The notes under the pieces: model-generated
What the model was told of the DNA's origin: nothing
What the model saw: the letters and a program-made list of their open reading frames with translations, nothing else
Databases searched by the model: none
Shown here: positions 1-7,784 of the stretch, piece by piece
How positions within the stretch are numbered: the stretch's first letter is position 1
Layout: every line of letters starts with the position of its first letter
DNA from: CALMEC01 sp031366605
GTDB lineage: Bacteria > Actinomycetota > Thermoleophilia > Miltoncostaeales > Miltoncostaeaceae
Assembly: GCA_031366605.1 (NCBI GenBank)
Contig: JANLOO010000006.1
Span: forward strand, 104,646-168,645
Direction: 5' to 3'
Length of the DNA stretch: 64,000 nucleotides
Translations under genes and position numbers: made by a program

Positions 1-899
1 CACACCGCGACCTCGTCCGTCGCCTCCCGGAGTCGCAGCACGCCGGAGTCGTCGAACACACCGACCTGCCGGCACATCAGACCCGCCGCATCGAAGCGCG
101 CGGACAGGCGCACCGGGTCGCCGCAGAGCAGAAACGCATATGACGGGAAACACGCGATCCAGTCCTCGAGGCTGATTCCGGGCGGCGTCGGGATCGCCTC
201 CACATCGAGGGCGCAGCCCAAGCCACCGGCGCTCTCCAGGAACTGCAGCAGCGACCCGACGATGCCGGGCATCGAGACGTCCCTGGCCGCCCAGGCCTCA
301 CCGGCTGCAGCGACATCGGCCAGGAGGGCCAGGTCGTCGGCCGCACGTGCACGTCGCGCGCTGCGCAGGTGGCTGAAGAACAACGCCCCGTCAGGGCCCT
401 GCACCATCTCGCCTTCCAAAGACACCGCCAGGCAGACGGCGTCGCCAGGCCGAGCGTTCGCTGCGCGCAACGGGCGGTCCGACTGGCCGACCGCAAACGT
501 CGACAGGCCGGGATCGCCATCGCGCACCGTTGTGTGCCCGCCGACGACCGGCACGCGATACAGGTCGGCCGCGAACTTCAGGCCGTCGAGCACACCGCGT
601 ACGATGGGCGCGGGGCCGACGACGGTGTCGAGCAGCGCGACCGGACGCCCGCCGGTCGCGGCGATGTCGTTGAGCACCGTCACGACACCTGCGATGCCGG
701 CCACTCGTGGATCGGATGCGACGAGTTCGGGACGGATGGCTTCGGCCGCAAGGACACCCTGGTATCCGTCGACCATGGTGATCAGTGCTGCGTCGTCACC
801 GTCGCCACCGACGGTTGCCGCAACGTGCTCCAGATCGCGTTTGGCGATCAGCCCGGGATGCTCCCGCACGCGCTGCGCCAGGTCGTTAAGGTTCGCCAC
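1..899 (-). CDS. AIR synthase-related (PurM/ThiL/HypE-like) protein, 3' end beyond window
   Basis: The frame reads from a GTG at base 899 leftward off the window, giving about 299 residues without a stop. An acidic nucleotide/metal-binding stretch GGDGDDAALI lies near residue 31 and GGHTTVRDGD near residue 120. Both are typical of the PurM/ThiL/SelD/HypE superfamily, which binds ATP and phosphorylates or dehydrates a substrate. The closest type I recognise is the stand-alone 'AIR synthase-related, sll0787 family'; the substrate is unknown. The start abuts the divergent allG-like gene with no spacer (GTG complement 897-899, ATG 900-902), so each ribosome-binding region lies inside the other gene. 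A downstream start (VREHPGLIAK) is possible. A link to carbamoyl or oxamate metabolism is inference from position only. Confidence 0.8.
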   Translation of the reverse strand, partial: MANLNDLAQRVREHPGLIAKRDLEHVAATVGGDGDDAALITMVDGYQGVLAAEAIRPELVASDPRVAGIAGVVTVLNDIAATGGRPVALLDTVVGPAPIVRGVLDGLKFAADLYRVPVVGGHTTVRDGDPGLSTFAVGQSDRPLRAANARPGDAVCLAVSLEGEMVQGPDGALFFSHLRSARRARAADDLALLADVAAAGEAWAARDVSMPGIVGSLLQFLESAGGLGCALDVEAIPTPPGISLEDWIACFPSYAFLLCGDPVRLSARFDAAGLMCRQVGVFDDSGVLRLREATDEVAV

Positions 900-2282
900 A
901 TGCAGAGCCTACGTGTCGCCACCGCCGGTCTTGATCTGATGGCCGATGCCCTTCGTGAACAGGGTGTAACCGTCGAAGCGATCGACTGGAAGCCGCCGGC
1001 AGCCGGCAATCCTGATGACGTTCGGTTGTTGACGACGCTCGCCAACGACCAGGTTGAGGCCGCCAACGAGCTTGCCCTGGTCCGGCTGCAGACCGCCCGC
1101 CCGATGCTGGTCGGGGCAGGGCTCGCGATCGACCACATCCCAGGCCTTGAAGGTCGCCTGGTGCTGCACGCCGGTCCGCCGATCGAATGGGACCGGATGT
1201 GTGCACCCCAACAGCACACGATCGTCGGCGCGTGCCTGCTCGAAGGGTGGGCCACCGACCGCGACGAAGCCGCCGCCAAACTGTCGCGCGGCGCGATCGA
1301 GGTCGCGCCGAGCCACTCACTCGGCGCGGCCGGCGCGATGACCGGCGTCATCTCACCGTCCATGGCCGTGTGGCAGGTGCGCGATACAGAGAGCGGCATC
1401 GAAGCGTGGTCGCCGTTTTGCGACGGCCCCGGCGATTCATTCTGGCTCGGCGTCGGCAACGACGAGGCGATCCGCCGGCAACGCGTGTTCGCCGACCAGG
1501 TTGCGCCGGGGTTCGACGCAGCGATCAAAGCGCGTGGGCCGGTGGACGTGTTCGCATTGCTGGCCCAAGCAGTCGCGATGGGCGACGACTGTCATATGCG
1601 CCACCAGGCCGCGACAATGCTGCTGCTTCGCGAACTCCTCCCGGCAATGGCCGAACACGCACCACAGGCCGTACTGCCGACCGCGCAGATGACCTCTCCC
1701 AACGGGCATTTCGCCCTGACGTTGACGATCGCCGCCTGTCGCGCGGCCCTGGCCGCGACCCAGGGCATCCGCGGCTCGAGCGTCGTGACGTTCATCAGCC
1801 GCAACGGCGTGGATGCAGCGGTCATGTTGGCGGGGATGCCCGGCCGCTGGTTCACCGCCCCGGCTCCGTTGGTGGCCGACCCGCTGTACCGACCCGGCTT
1901 TGGCGACGGCGATGCGGCTGCCGACATCGGCGACTCGGCACTGGTGGAGTGCGCGGGCCTGGGCGGCGCAGCGAGCGCGGCGAGCCCCAGCGTTGCGGCA
2001 TTCTTGGGTGGTGGGCTGGCGGACGCCATCGCCCGTACCCGGATGATGGACGACATCTGCTTGGCCAAGAGCGAACGGTTCCGCATCCCGACGCTCGACG
2101 GCGAGGGCACACCGATCGGCGTGGATGCCCGTGCCTGTCTGGACACCGGAACGACCCCGCTCATCAACACCGGCATCCTGCACCGCCTGGACGGCGGGCA
2201 GATCGGCGCCGGGATCGCACGCGTGCCGCTCGAGCCCTTCCGCGACGCACTGGTCGCGCTGGCCGCCGACCTGGGGCACTGA
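900..2282 (+). CDS. allG: DUF1116 protein, AllG-like oxamate carbamoyltransferase subunit
   Basis: A 460-residue protein with the DUF1116 (YlbE/AllG) pattern: an N-terminal segment ending VTVEAIDWKPPA, then ARPMLVGAGLAID and LVLHAGPPIEWDRM, then a Gly/Ala-rich C-terminal half with GGGLADAIARTRMMD. In enterobacteria AllF (FdrA), AllG and AllH together form oxamate carbamoyltransferase, which converts oxalurate and phosphate to oxamate and carbamoyl phosphate in allantoin catabolism. ATG 900 is preferred because the family begins at this point and TAAGG sits 8 bases upstream; an open frame runs much further 5' but overlaps the divergent gene. allH follows after 26 bases. No fdrA or carbamate kinase gene is visible here, so the substrate assignment is by homology only. 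Confidence 0.8.
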   Translation: MQSLRVATAGLDLMADALREQGVTVEAIDWKPPAAGNPDDVRLLTTLANDQVEAANELALVRLQTARPMLVGAGLAIDHIPGLEGRLVLHAGPPIEWDRMCAPQQHTIVGACLLEGWATDRDEAAAKLSRGAIEVAPSHSLGAAGAMTGVISPSMAVWQVRDTESGIEAWSPFCDGPGDSFWLGVGNDEAIRRQRVFADQVAPGFDAAIKARGPVDVFALLAQAVAMGDDCHMRHQAATMLLLRELLPAMAEHAPQAVLPTAQMTSPNGHFALTLTIAACRAALAATQGIRGSSVVTFISRNGVDAAVMLAGMPGRWFTAPAPLVADPLYRPGFGDGDAAADIGDSALVECAGLGGAASAASPSVAAFLGGGLADAIARTRMMDDICLAKSERFRIPTLDGEGTPIGVDARACLDTGTTPLINTGILHRLDGGQIGAGIARVPLEPFRDALVALAADLGH

Positions 2283-2308
2283 CGCTCCACGTCCATCAGG
2301 TCGGGGTG

Positions 2309-2965
2309 ATGGCCGTCGAAACGACCGGCGGCCGTGTCATGGCAAGCGGGGCCGGGTGGGCGTGGCTTCGTGACGGCGAGCGCGTCATCCACGTGGCCGC
2401 TGCACGCGGACCGCGTGGACCGTTGACGGCGATCGTCGACCGCGTTCCGGTCAGCGAACCGGGCGATGCGATGCGTCTGGATGCCGCCGCAGCGCAGGTG
2501 TGGCGCACACCCCCCGCACCTGCTGCCGCCTCACCTGATGCCGTGTCGGCCGCATGCCAGGCCATCCGACCACACGTGTGGAACGATCCCCGGGCGCTGT
2601 TGCTGGGGACGGCTCCCATCGACGAGGTGGCGCGGGACGTGGCAGGACGTGGCCCGGGCTTGACCCCAGCGGGGGATGACGCGCTGGCGGGCTTCGTCTA
2701 CACGCGGGTTGCGCTGGCGCACCGCGAGGCGCCGCAGGCCCGGCACGCCGCGAAGACCGCCGCCGCCGAGACGGGCGAACCGTCGGCGTCGTTGCTCTGC
2801 GCGGCAGCCGATGGCGAGGTCTTCGCCCCGGCAGCCCGGATGCTCGCCGCGTTGCTTCGTGCCGATGGCGACGCTTTGGCACCCGCCCTGCGAACCCTCA
2901 CCGCCTTGGGCAGCACCACCGGCCGTGCGATGTTGACCGGGATCGTCCGCGCGCTCTCATCCTGA
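2309..2965 (+). CDS. allH: DUF2877 protein, AllH-like oxamate carbamoyltransferase subunit
   Basis: A 218-residue protein carrying the DUF2877 signature GPGLTPAGDDALAGF near residue 120. This family includes YlbF/AllH, a subunit of oxamate carbamoyltransferase alongside the DUF1116 subunit just upstream. The first 70 residues form the usual N-terminal beta-rich part, with IDRVPVSEPGDAM. The start is ATG 2309 or the GTG one codon upstream, with AGGTCGGGG as the ribosome-binding region. It is probably co-transcribed with the preceding gene. The family is near its usual length and no lesion is visible. Confidence 0.78.
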   Translation: MAVETTGGRVMASGAGWAWLRDGERVIHVAAARGPRGPLTAIVDRVPVSEPGDAMRLDAAAAQVWRTPPAPAAASPDAVSAACQAIRPHVWNDPRALLLGTAPIDEVARDVAGRGPGLTPAGDDALAGFVYTRVALAHREAPQARHAAKTAAAETGEPSASLLCAAADGEVFAPAARMLAALLRADGDALAPALRTLTALGSTTGRAMLTGIVRALSS

Positions 2966-3017
2966 GCGAAGTCTCGACCTGCAATCAGACGCGTATCCTC
3001 GACGCGTCGTCCCAGAT

Positions 3018-3050
3018 GCCAATTGGCACTCGCTGCGATTGGCCGATTGG
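3018..3050. repeat. Paired intergenic palindrome, copy 1
   Basis: GCCAATTGGC (3018-3027) and CCGATTGG (3043-3050) have dyad centres 24 bp apart. A third partial copy, GCGATTGGC, lies between them. The element sits between the convergent ends of allH and the small Cys-rich gene. The rest of the 172-base gap (2966-3137) holds nothing else I recognise. Confidence 0.7.
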
Positions 3051-3137
3051 CCGGGACTCGATGGCATGACCGGAGTCACTCGTCCACGTAGCTGCGCGGC
3101 CGACCGAGGGCGGTGATCCGCGCAGATTGAGCAGCGC

Positions 3138-3350
3138 TTACGAGCGGAACGTCAGGTGATGCCCACCGTCGGCGCACCAGAACACCAGACAACCTTCGTC
3201 GTCGAGATGGCCGACACACTGGCAGTCGCAGCGGTGGTCGGCACACGGACGGCGCACTCGGGCGAGGATCCCATCGGGGCGAGCCGGGATCAGATCCGGA
3301 AACAGCTCGGCAACTTCAACCGGGGCCTCTAACCGAAGTGTTGTCGTCAT
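3138..3350 (-). CDS. Small Cys/His-rich protein, probable zinc binder
   Basis: A 70-residue protein of unknown function. Residues 37-65 carry closely spaced metal ligands (CADHRCDCQCVGH, then GCLVFWCADGGHH), which suggests a small zinc-binding module. The start ATG at 3350 overlaps the stop of the capD-like gene by four bases, with AGGA upstream, so it is likely the last, translationally coupled gene of the sugar-modification operon. A longer open frame extends 5' but only inside the upstream gene. I do not recognise the family; it could be an accessory factor or unrelated to the operon. Confidence 0.6.
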   Translation of the reverse strand: MTTTLRLEAPVEVAELFPDLIPARPDGILARVRRPCADHRCDCQCVGHLDDEGCLVFWCADGGHHLTFRS

Positions 3351-5278
3351 GCGTGTCCGTCCTGCTCGTTTACGGGGCTGTTGGTGCTCATGCGTTCGTT
3401 GCCCGAAGGCGCTTCCCTGCCTGCGTTCAGTGTCCGCCACAATACGTCAGCGCACCCGTAGGTGTCGCCTTCGGCGACCCGCGCTTCGAGGAGTTCGATC
3501 CCCAAGCGCAACGCAACGGGGTCCAGACGCGGGCGGGTCGCGCGCCAGATCCTGCCATATCGGGTCTGGCGAACGTCCTCGTCGAGGTTGAACAGCTCTT
3601 CGTGGAGCTTCTCGCCGGGCCGGATCCCCACCACCTCGATGGCGATGTCGCGGCCGGGTTCGTGCCCTGACAGGCGGATCATGTTCTCGGCCAGATCCAT
3701 GATCCGGACCGGCTCACCCATGTCCAGTACAAAGATGTCGCCGCCGTCGGCGATGCCGGTCGCCTCGATGACGAGCTGCACAGCCTCGGGGATCGTCATG
3801 AAGAAGCGCGTCATCTCAGTATCGGTGACCGTCACCGGCCCCCCGGCCGCGATCTGCTGGCGAAAGATCGGGACCACTGAACCGGAACTTCCCAACACGT
3901 TGCCGAACCGCACGGCGGCGAACCTCGTCTGTGATTCGGAGCCACGTGACTCGACGACCCGCTCAGCCAGTGCCTTGGTCGCGCCCATCACGGTCTTGGG
4001 CTCGACGGCCTTGTCGGTCGAGATGAGGCAGAACCGCTCGACGCCGTGGCGAATGGCGATCTCGGCCAGCTCAGCGGTGGCAAGTGAGTTGTTCGCAATC
4101 GCCTGAACCGGGTTGAGTTCCATCATCGGCACGTGTTTGTACGCCGCAGCGTGGAACACGATCACCGGACGATGCTCGGCGAAGATCCGCTCCATCGCCG
4201 CCTGGTCGCGGCAGTCGGCGATGATCGGCACCACACGGCCCTTGCCGCGCAACTGCCGGTCGATCTCGAACAGGTTGTTCTCGGCGTGGTCGACCAAGAT
4301 CAACGCCGCCGGACCGACACGCAGGACCTGTCGACAGAGTTCGGAGCCAATCGATCCCCCTGCTCCGGTCACCATCACGACTTTGCTGTTGAGATACCGC
4401 GACACCTTGGCAAAGTCGATCTCGACCGGCGCTCGGCCCAGCAGGTCTTCGACGCTGACTTCGCGCAGCTGGCGGATGGTGACCTCGCCAAGGATCAGCT
4501 CGGGCAAGCCGGGCAGCGTCTTGCACGGCACTCCGGCCTTGCGGCACGCCTCGACGATCTCGCGTCGCACGATGCCGGGTGCCGACGGCATCGCGATGAT
4601 GACCTCGTCCGGCTTGGTGTCGCGCAGGATCGCCGGCAACGCGGCTCGCGCGCCGAGCACCCGCGTCCCCTGCACACGTAGCCCGGCCTTGCGCTCGTCG
4701 TCGTCGATGAGGCCGACGGGGATGTAGCCGAGCGCCCGGTTGCGCTGCATCTCACGAAGCATCGTGTTGCCGGCATCACCTGCGCCGCAGATGATGACCT
4801 CCTTGCCTTCGCGTGCGACGAGATCGGCGCGCGACGGACGCTCGATCAAGCTGCGCACCACGAAGCGTGCGCCGCCCACCAGCGTGAGGGTCATGAAGAA
4901 GTCCAGCACCAGGATGCCGCGCGGCATCGTGACGGGGCGGCCGTTCTTGCGGTGCACCGGCTGCCAGAACGAGAGGACCGCCGTCATGATGAGGCCCGCG
5001 GCGGTGACCGCGACGACGATCGCCTGCAGATCGCGGACGCTCGTGAACCGCCACCACTTGGTGTAGAAGCGCGCCCCGATGAACACCAGGAGCTTGACGC
5101 CGATGACCACACCGATCGTTGCGACGAACAGGCGGGCGTAGACGCCCTGCAGCGTGCCGTCGAAGCGAAATGCAAACGACAGCCACCAGGCGAGTGCCAC
5201 CAAGAAGGCATCCACCAAGAGCTGGCCCGCCCGGTGAATGTGGCGACGCCGGCCGCGTGTGATCAGCGGGAGCCTCAC
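3347..5278 (-). CDS. Membrane-bound NDP-sugar 4,6-dehydratase, CapD/PglF/WbpM family
   Basis: A 643-residue protein of standard length for membrane-anchored UDP-GlcNAc 4,6-dehydratases. Residues 15-150 hold about four hydrophobic helices. A CoA-binding-like Rossmann fold follows (GAGDAGNTMLREM), then the catalytic short-chain dehydrogenase domain from about residue 303 (GAGGSIGSELCRQ). The motif YKHVPMMELNP and the STDKAV...MGATKALAE segment, where Met replaces the usual catalytic Tyr, are family hallmarks. The enzyme converts a UDP-N-acetylhexosamine to its 4-keto-6-deoxy form at the inner membrane. With the upstream DegT-type aminotransferase this makes a 4-amino-4,6-dideoxy sugar for glycan assembly. 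The GTG start lies 11 bases after the previous gene. Confidence 0.9.
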   Translation of the reverse strand: MRLPLITRGRRRHIHRAGQLLVDAFLVALAWWLSFAFRFDGTLQGVYARLFVATIGVVIGVKLLVFIGARFYTKWWRFTSVRDLQAIVVAVTAAGLIMTAVLSFWQPVHRKNGRPVTMPRGILVLDFFMTLTLVGGARFVVRSLIERPSRADLVAREGKEVIICGAGDAGNTMLREMQRNRALGYIPVGLIDDDERKAGLRVQGTRVLGARAALPAILRDTKPDEVIIAMPSAPGIVRREIVEACRKAGVPCKTLPGLPELILGEVTIRQLREVSVEDLLGRAPVEIDFAKVSRYLNSKVVMVTGAGGSIGSELCRQVLRVGPAALILVDHAENNLFEIDRQLRGKGRVVPIIADCRDQAAMERIFAEHRPVIVFHAAAYKHVPMMELNPVQAIANNSLATAELAEIAIRHGVERFCLISTDKAVEPKTVMGATKALAERVVESRGSESQTRFAAVRFGNVLGSSGSVVPIFRQQIAAGGPVTVTDTEMTRFFMTIPEAVQLVIEATGIADGGDIFVLDMGEPVRIMDLAENMIRLSGHEPGRDIAIEVVGIRPGEKLHEELFNLDEDVRQTRYGRIWRATRPRLDPVALRLGIELLEARVAEGDTYGCADVLWRTLNAGREAPSGNERMSTNSPVNEQDGHA

Positions 5279-5289
5279 GGGCGATGATG

Positions 5290-6291
5290 TTAGCGCGCGA
5301 CTGCCAAAATCGCGTCGATCAGGATTTCGGGGTCGCGTAGCGGGGGGGCGAGGCTGCGATCGCGCTTGACGACGTCGACTTGGTCGGGACGTTCAATGCG
5401 ATTCAGGCGCCCGTCGGCGATCAATCGCAGATCGACCGCGCCGAGCCGTCCGGCAAACGGGGTGAAGGCCGGTACGCCGAGCGCCACGGCCTCCCGGTTC
5501 ATCGTCCCTCCGGCGCTGACCACGAAATCTGCGAGTTGCACGAGGGTGGGTCCGTCAACTGGCCGCTCCGGAACGATGAAGTCGCTCCCCTGCAGGGCTG
5601 TTCGTTGCTCGGCAGTACGCGGAAGCACGACAGTCTGTACGTCAACTTGACGGTGAGATAACTCGCCCAGCACTGCTGAGAACAGCTCCGTCGAACGCCC
5701 TCGATGGTACAGCGTGACCTCTGGCGCCGGTCGCAACACCGCGACGATCCGTCCGTCGAGTCCGAGTTCGGTGGCAACCGTGTGATCCGGCACGTGATCT
5801 GCAAGGTAGTACTCCTCCTTGAGCCCCGGGTAGCGCACGAGCTTGGGCGGGCGCATTCCAAAACCCGCGAGCGCCTCCTCGGAAATCGCGTCGGGCACCA
5901 GGACCCGTGTCGCCCACCGGCCGTTCCAGTGGTGCATCGCCGTCGCGTACTCGTAGTCGAACATCGTGACCTGCGGGGTGCCCGCCAACCGCGCGGCGAT
6001 CGGCTGATCGGTTGACCCGTGGGCGACCGCCAGGTCAAAGCGTTCGCGCCGCGCAAGCCGGATCAACGCGGTCGTACGATCGGATGCCGCGCGCGCCTTG
6101 CCCCCGAGGCCCCCGCCGCCATGCGCCCCGATGACGGTGTGCGGAATCCCGAAGCGTTCCAACAAGCCCAGCGTCTGCGCGAACGCGCGCGCCGTGACCG
6201 TCACCTCGTGCCCGCGGGCCTGGAGCCGGGCGATCAGCGGCCTGAAGATCACGACGTGCGGCGAGTTGGTGATGTCGATCCAGACCCGCAT
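5290..6291 (-). CDS. DUF354 glycosyltransferase-like protein
   Basis: A 333-residue protein with the DUF354 layout: MRVWIDITNSPHVVIFRPLI at the N terminus, GHEVTVTARAF near residue 28, FDYEYATAMHH near 117, and a C-terminal nucleotide-sugar-binding part with SAGGTMNREAVALGVPAF. The fold resembles GT-B enzymes such as MurG and WecB. Members sit in exopolysaccharide clusters, and a role in transferring or recycling a sugar is likely but unproven. The gene lies between the aminotransferase and dehydratase genes with gaps of 20 and 11 bases, so all three are probably one transcript. Confidence 0.82.
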   Translation of the reverse strand: MRVWIDITNSPHVVIFRPLIARLQARGHEVTVTARAFAQTLGLLERFGIPHTVIGAHGGGGLGGKARAASDRTTALIRLARRERFDLAVAHGSTDQPIAARLAGTPQVTMFDYEYATAMHHWNGRWATRVLVPDAISEEALAGFGMRPPKLVRYPGLKEEYYLADHVPDHTVATELGLDGRIVAVLRPAPEVTLYHRGRSTELFSAVLGELSHRQVDVQTVVLPRTAEQRTALQGSDFIVPERPVDGPTLVQLADFVVSAGGTMNREAVALGVPAFTPFAGRLGAVDLRLIADGRLNRIERPDQVDVVKRDRSLAPPLRDPEILIDAILAVAR

Positions 6292-6311
6292 GGGCCGGTG
6301 GCCTGCTTCCT

Positions 6312-7409
6312 TTATATCGCGCGTCCGACGGCCGCGACGACGGTCTCGACCTGTTCACGCGTCAGGTGCGGATGCATGGGCAACGCAAGCCCGGTCCGGG
6401 CGTGCTCCTCGGCAACCGGCAAGTCGCCCTCGCCGTATCCCAGGTGACGGAACACCGGCTGCAGATGCATCGGAATGCCGTAGTAGACGGCGGAGCTGAT
6501 GCCCTCGGCGCTGAGCGCCTGCCGGATCTCGTCGCGGCGCTGGTGACGCGACATATACAGGTGGTAGACGTGGGTGGCGCCGGAGCGCTCGGCCGGCAGC
6601 GTCATGTACTCGCCCAGCCCGCACTCCTCGTACCAGCCCGCCGCCTGACGGCGACCGGCGTTCCAGCGGTCCAGATGTGGCAGGAACAGGCGGATGACCG
6701 CGGCCTGCAGATCGTCGAGCCGCGAGTTGTAGCCGACCTCCTCAAACACGACCTTGTCCTTGGAGCCGTGAAAGCGCAGGCGGCGGATGCGCTCGGCCAA
6801 CGTTTCGTCGCGCGCCACGATCATCCCGCCGTCACCGACACCGGGGAAGTTCTTGGTCGGGAAAAAGCTGAACGTCACAGCGTCACCCATCGTTCCGACC
6901 GGCCATGCGTCGTCGGCGGCACCGAACGATTGCGCCGCGTCTGCGATGACAACCAGGCTGTGTTCGGCCGCCGTCGTCAGGATCGGCGTCATCTCGGCCG
7001 GGTGACCGAAGATGTCGACCGGGATGATCGCCTTGGTCTTGTCGGTGATTGCCGCGTCGACCAGCTCCGGGTCGATCGTCGCGGTCTTGGGGTCGATGTC
7101 GACGAACACGGGCGTCGCGCCGATCCGGGCGATCGCCTCGGCCGTCGCATAGAACGTGTATGGCGTCGTGATGACCTCGTCGCCGGGCCCGATGTCGAGG
7201 GCCTGCAGGGCGATGACCAGCGCATCGGTGCCGTTGGCAACGCCGATGCACGGACGCCCCTGAAGCCGGACCGAGACCTCGCTCTCGAGCCCCGACACCT
7301 CGGGGCCCAGGATGAACTTGCCACTGTCGAGCACGCTCCCGATCGCAGCATCGATCTCAGCGCGAAGCGGCCCGTACTGGGCCTTGATGTCCATCAAAGG
7401 GATGCTCAT
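6312..7409 (-). CDS. DegT/DnrJ/EryC1/StrS sugar aminotransferase
   Basis: A 365-residue PLP-dependent aminotransferase starting MSIPLMDIKAQYGPLR. It shows VANGTDALVIALQALDIGPG, TPYTFYATAEAI, VIADAAQSFGA and the PLP-lysine region FSFFPTKNFPGVGDGG. These enzymes transaminate 4-keto (or 3-keto) NDP-sugars, so this is the natural partner of the CapD-type dehydratase two genes downstream. The ATG at 7409 has GGGAGG upstream at a long spacing of about 13 bases. The frame stays open a further 300 bases 5', but that part has no family similarity and crosses the palindrome-bearing spacer. It is the first gene of the operon. Confidence 0.92.
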   Translation of the reverse strand: MSIPLMDIKAQYGPLRAEIDAAIGSVLDSGKFILGPEVSGLESEVSVRLQGRPCIGVANGTDALVIALQALDIGPGDEVITTPYTFYATAEAIARIGATPVFVDIDPKTATIDPELVDAAITDKTKAIIPVDIFGHPAEMTPILTTAAEHSLVVIADAAQSFGAADDAWPVGTMGDAVTFSFFPTKNFPGVGDGGMIVARDETLAERIRRLRFHGSKDKVVFEEVGYNSRLDDLQAAVIRLFLPHLDRWNAGRRQAAGWYEECGLGEYMTLPAERSGATHVYHLYMSRHQRRDEIRQALSAEGISSAVYYGIPMHLQPVFRHLGYGEGDLPVAEEHARTGLALPMHPHLTREQVETVVAAVGRAI

Positions 7410-7784
7410 ACCGCGGTGATTTCCTCCCGGTCGACCGGCGCGGGAGTGTAGCAAGGGCCCTCCGGTGACCCCGCTCCACGTGGTTTGTGCTCCTGGAGCA
7501 ACGTGCGCAAAGGTGGCGACGATGACCGCGCGAACATGCCGACGCTTGCCGAAGAACACGCACGAATCACCGACGTTGCCACGCGCCGACGGCGGCACAG
7601 CAAGCCCACGCAGGCCGCTTCGCCACCATTTGGCGTCGCCCAAGAACGCCAATTGGCGCGCAGGGAGACCCGTGGGGGTTGCGCAGACCCACCCCGATCT
7701 GATCGGGTACATGGAGTTTCGACCAGGCCGACCTCATGACGACGAGGCCTTGGTGCATTCCCGACGAATGGTTCTTCCTCACAC
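7410..7784. other. 375-base divergent intergenic region
   Basis: This spacer separates the aminotransferase operon from the secreted glycosidase gene and must hold both promoters. I could not pick convincing -35/-10 pairs. Its clearest content is one paired palindrome in the middle. The open frames crossing it look like random GC-rich frames. Confidence 0.5.
7626..7658. repeat. Paired intergenic palindrome, copy 2
   Basis: CCATTTGG (7626-7633) and CGCCAATTGGCG (7647-7658) have centres 23 bp apart. The facing arms TTGGCGT and ACGCCAA are reverse complements, so the whole unit is also a larger inverted repeat. It lies between divergent genes, so it is not a terminator by position. Confidence 0.75.

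Noticed and set aside
369..899. Long plus-strand open frame upstream of and in frame with the allG-like gene
   Set aside because: It overlaps the clearly coding AIR-synthase-like frame on the other strand, and its residues show no family similarity before the ATG at 900.
7626..7658. Paired palindromes interpreted as rho-independent terminators
   Set aside because: Several copies lie between divergent genes and none has a U tract; only some positions would suit termination.
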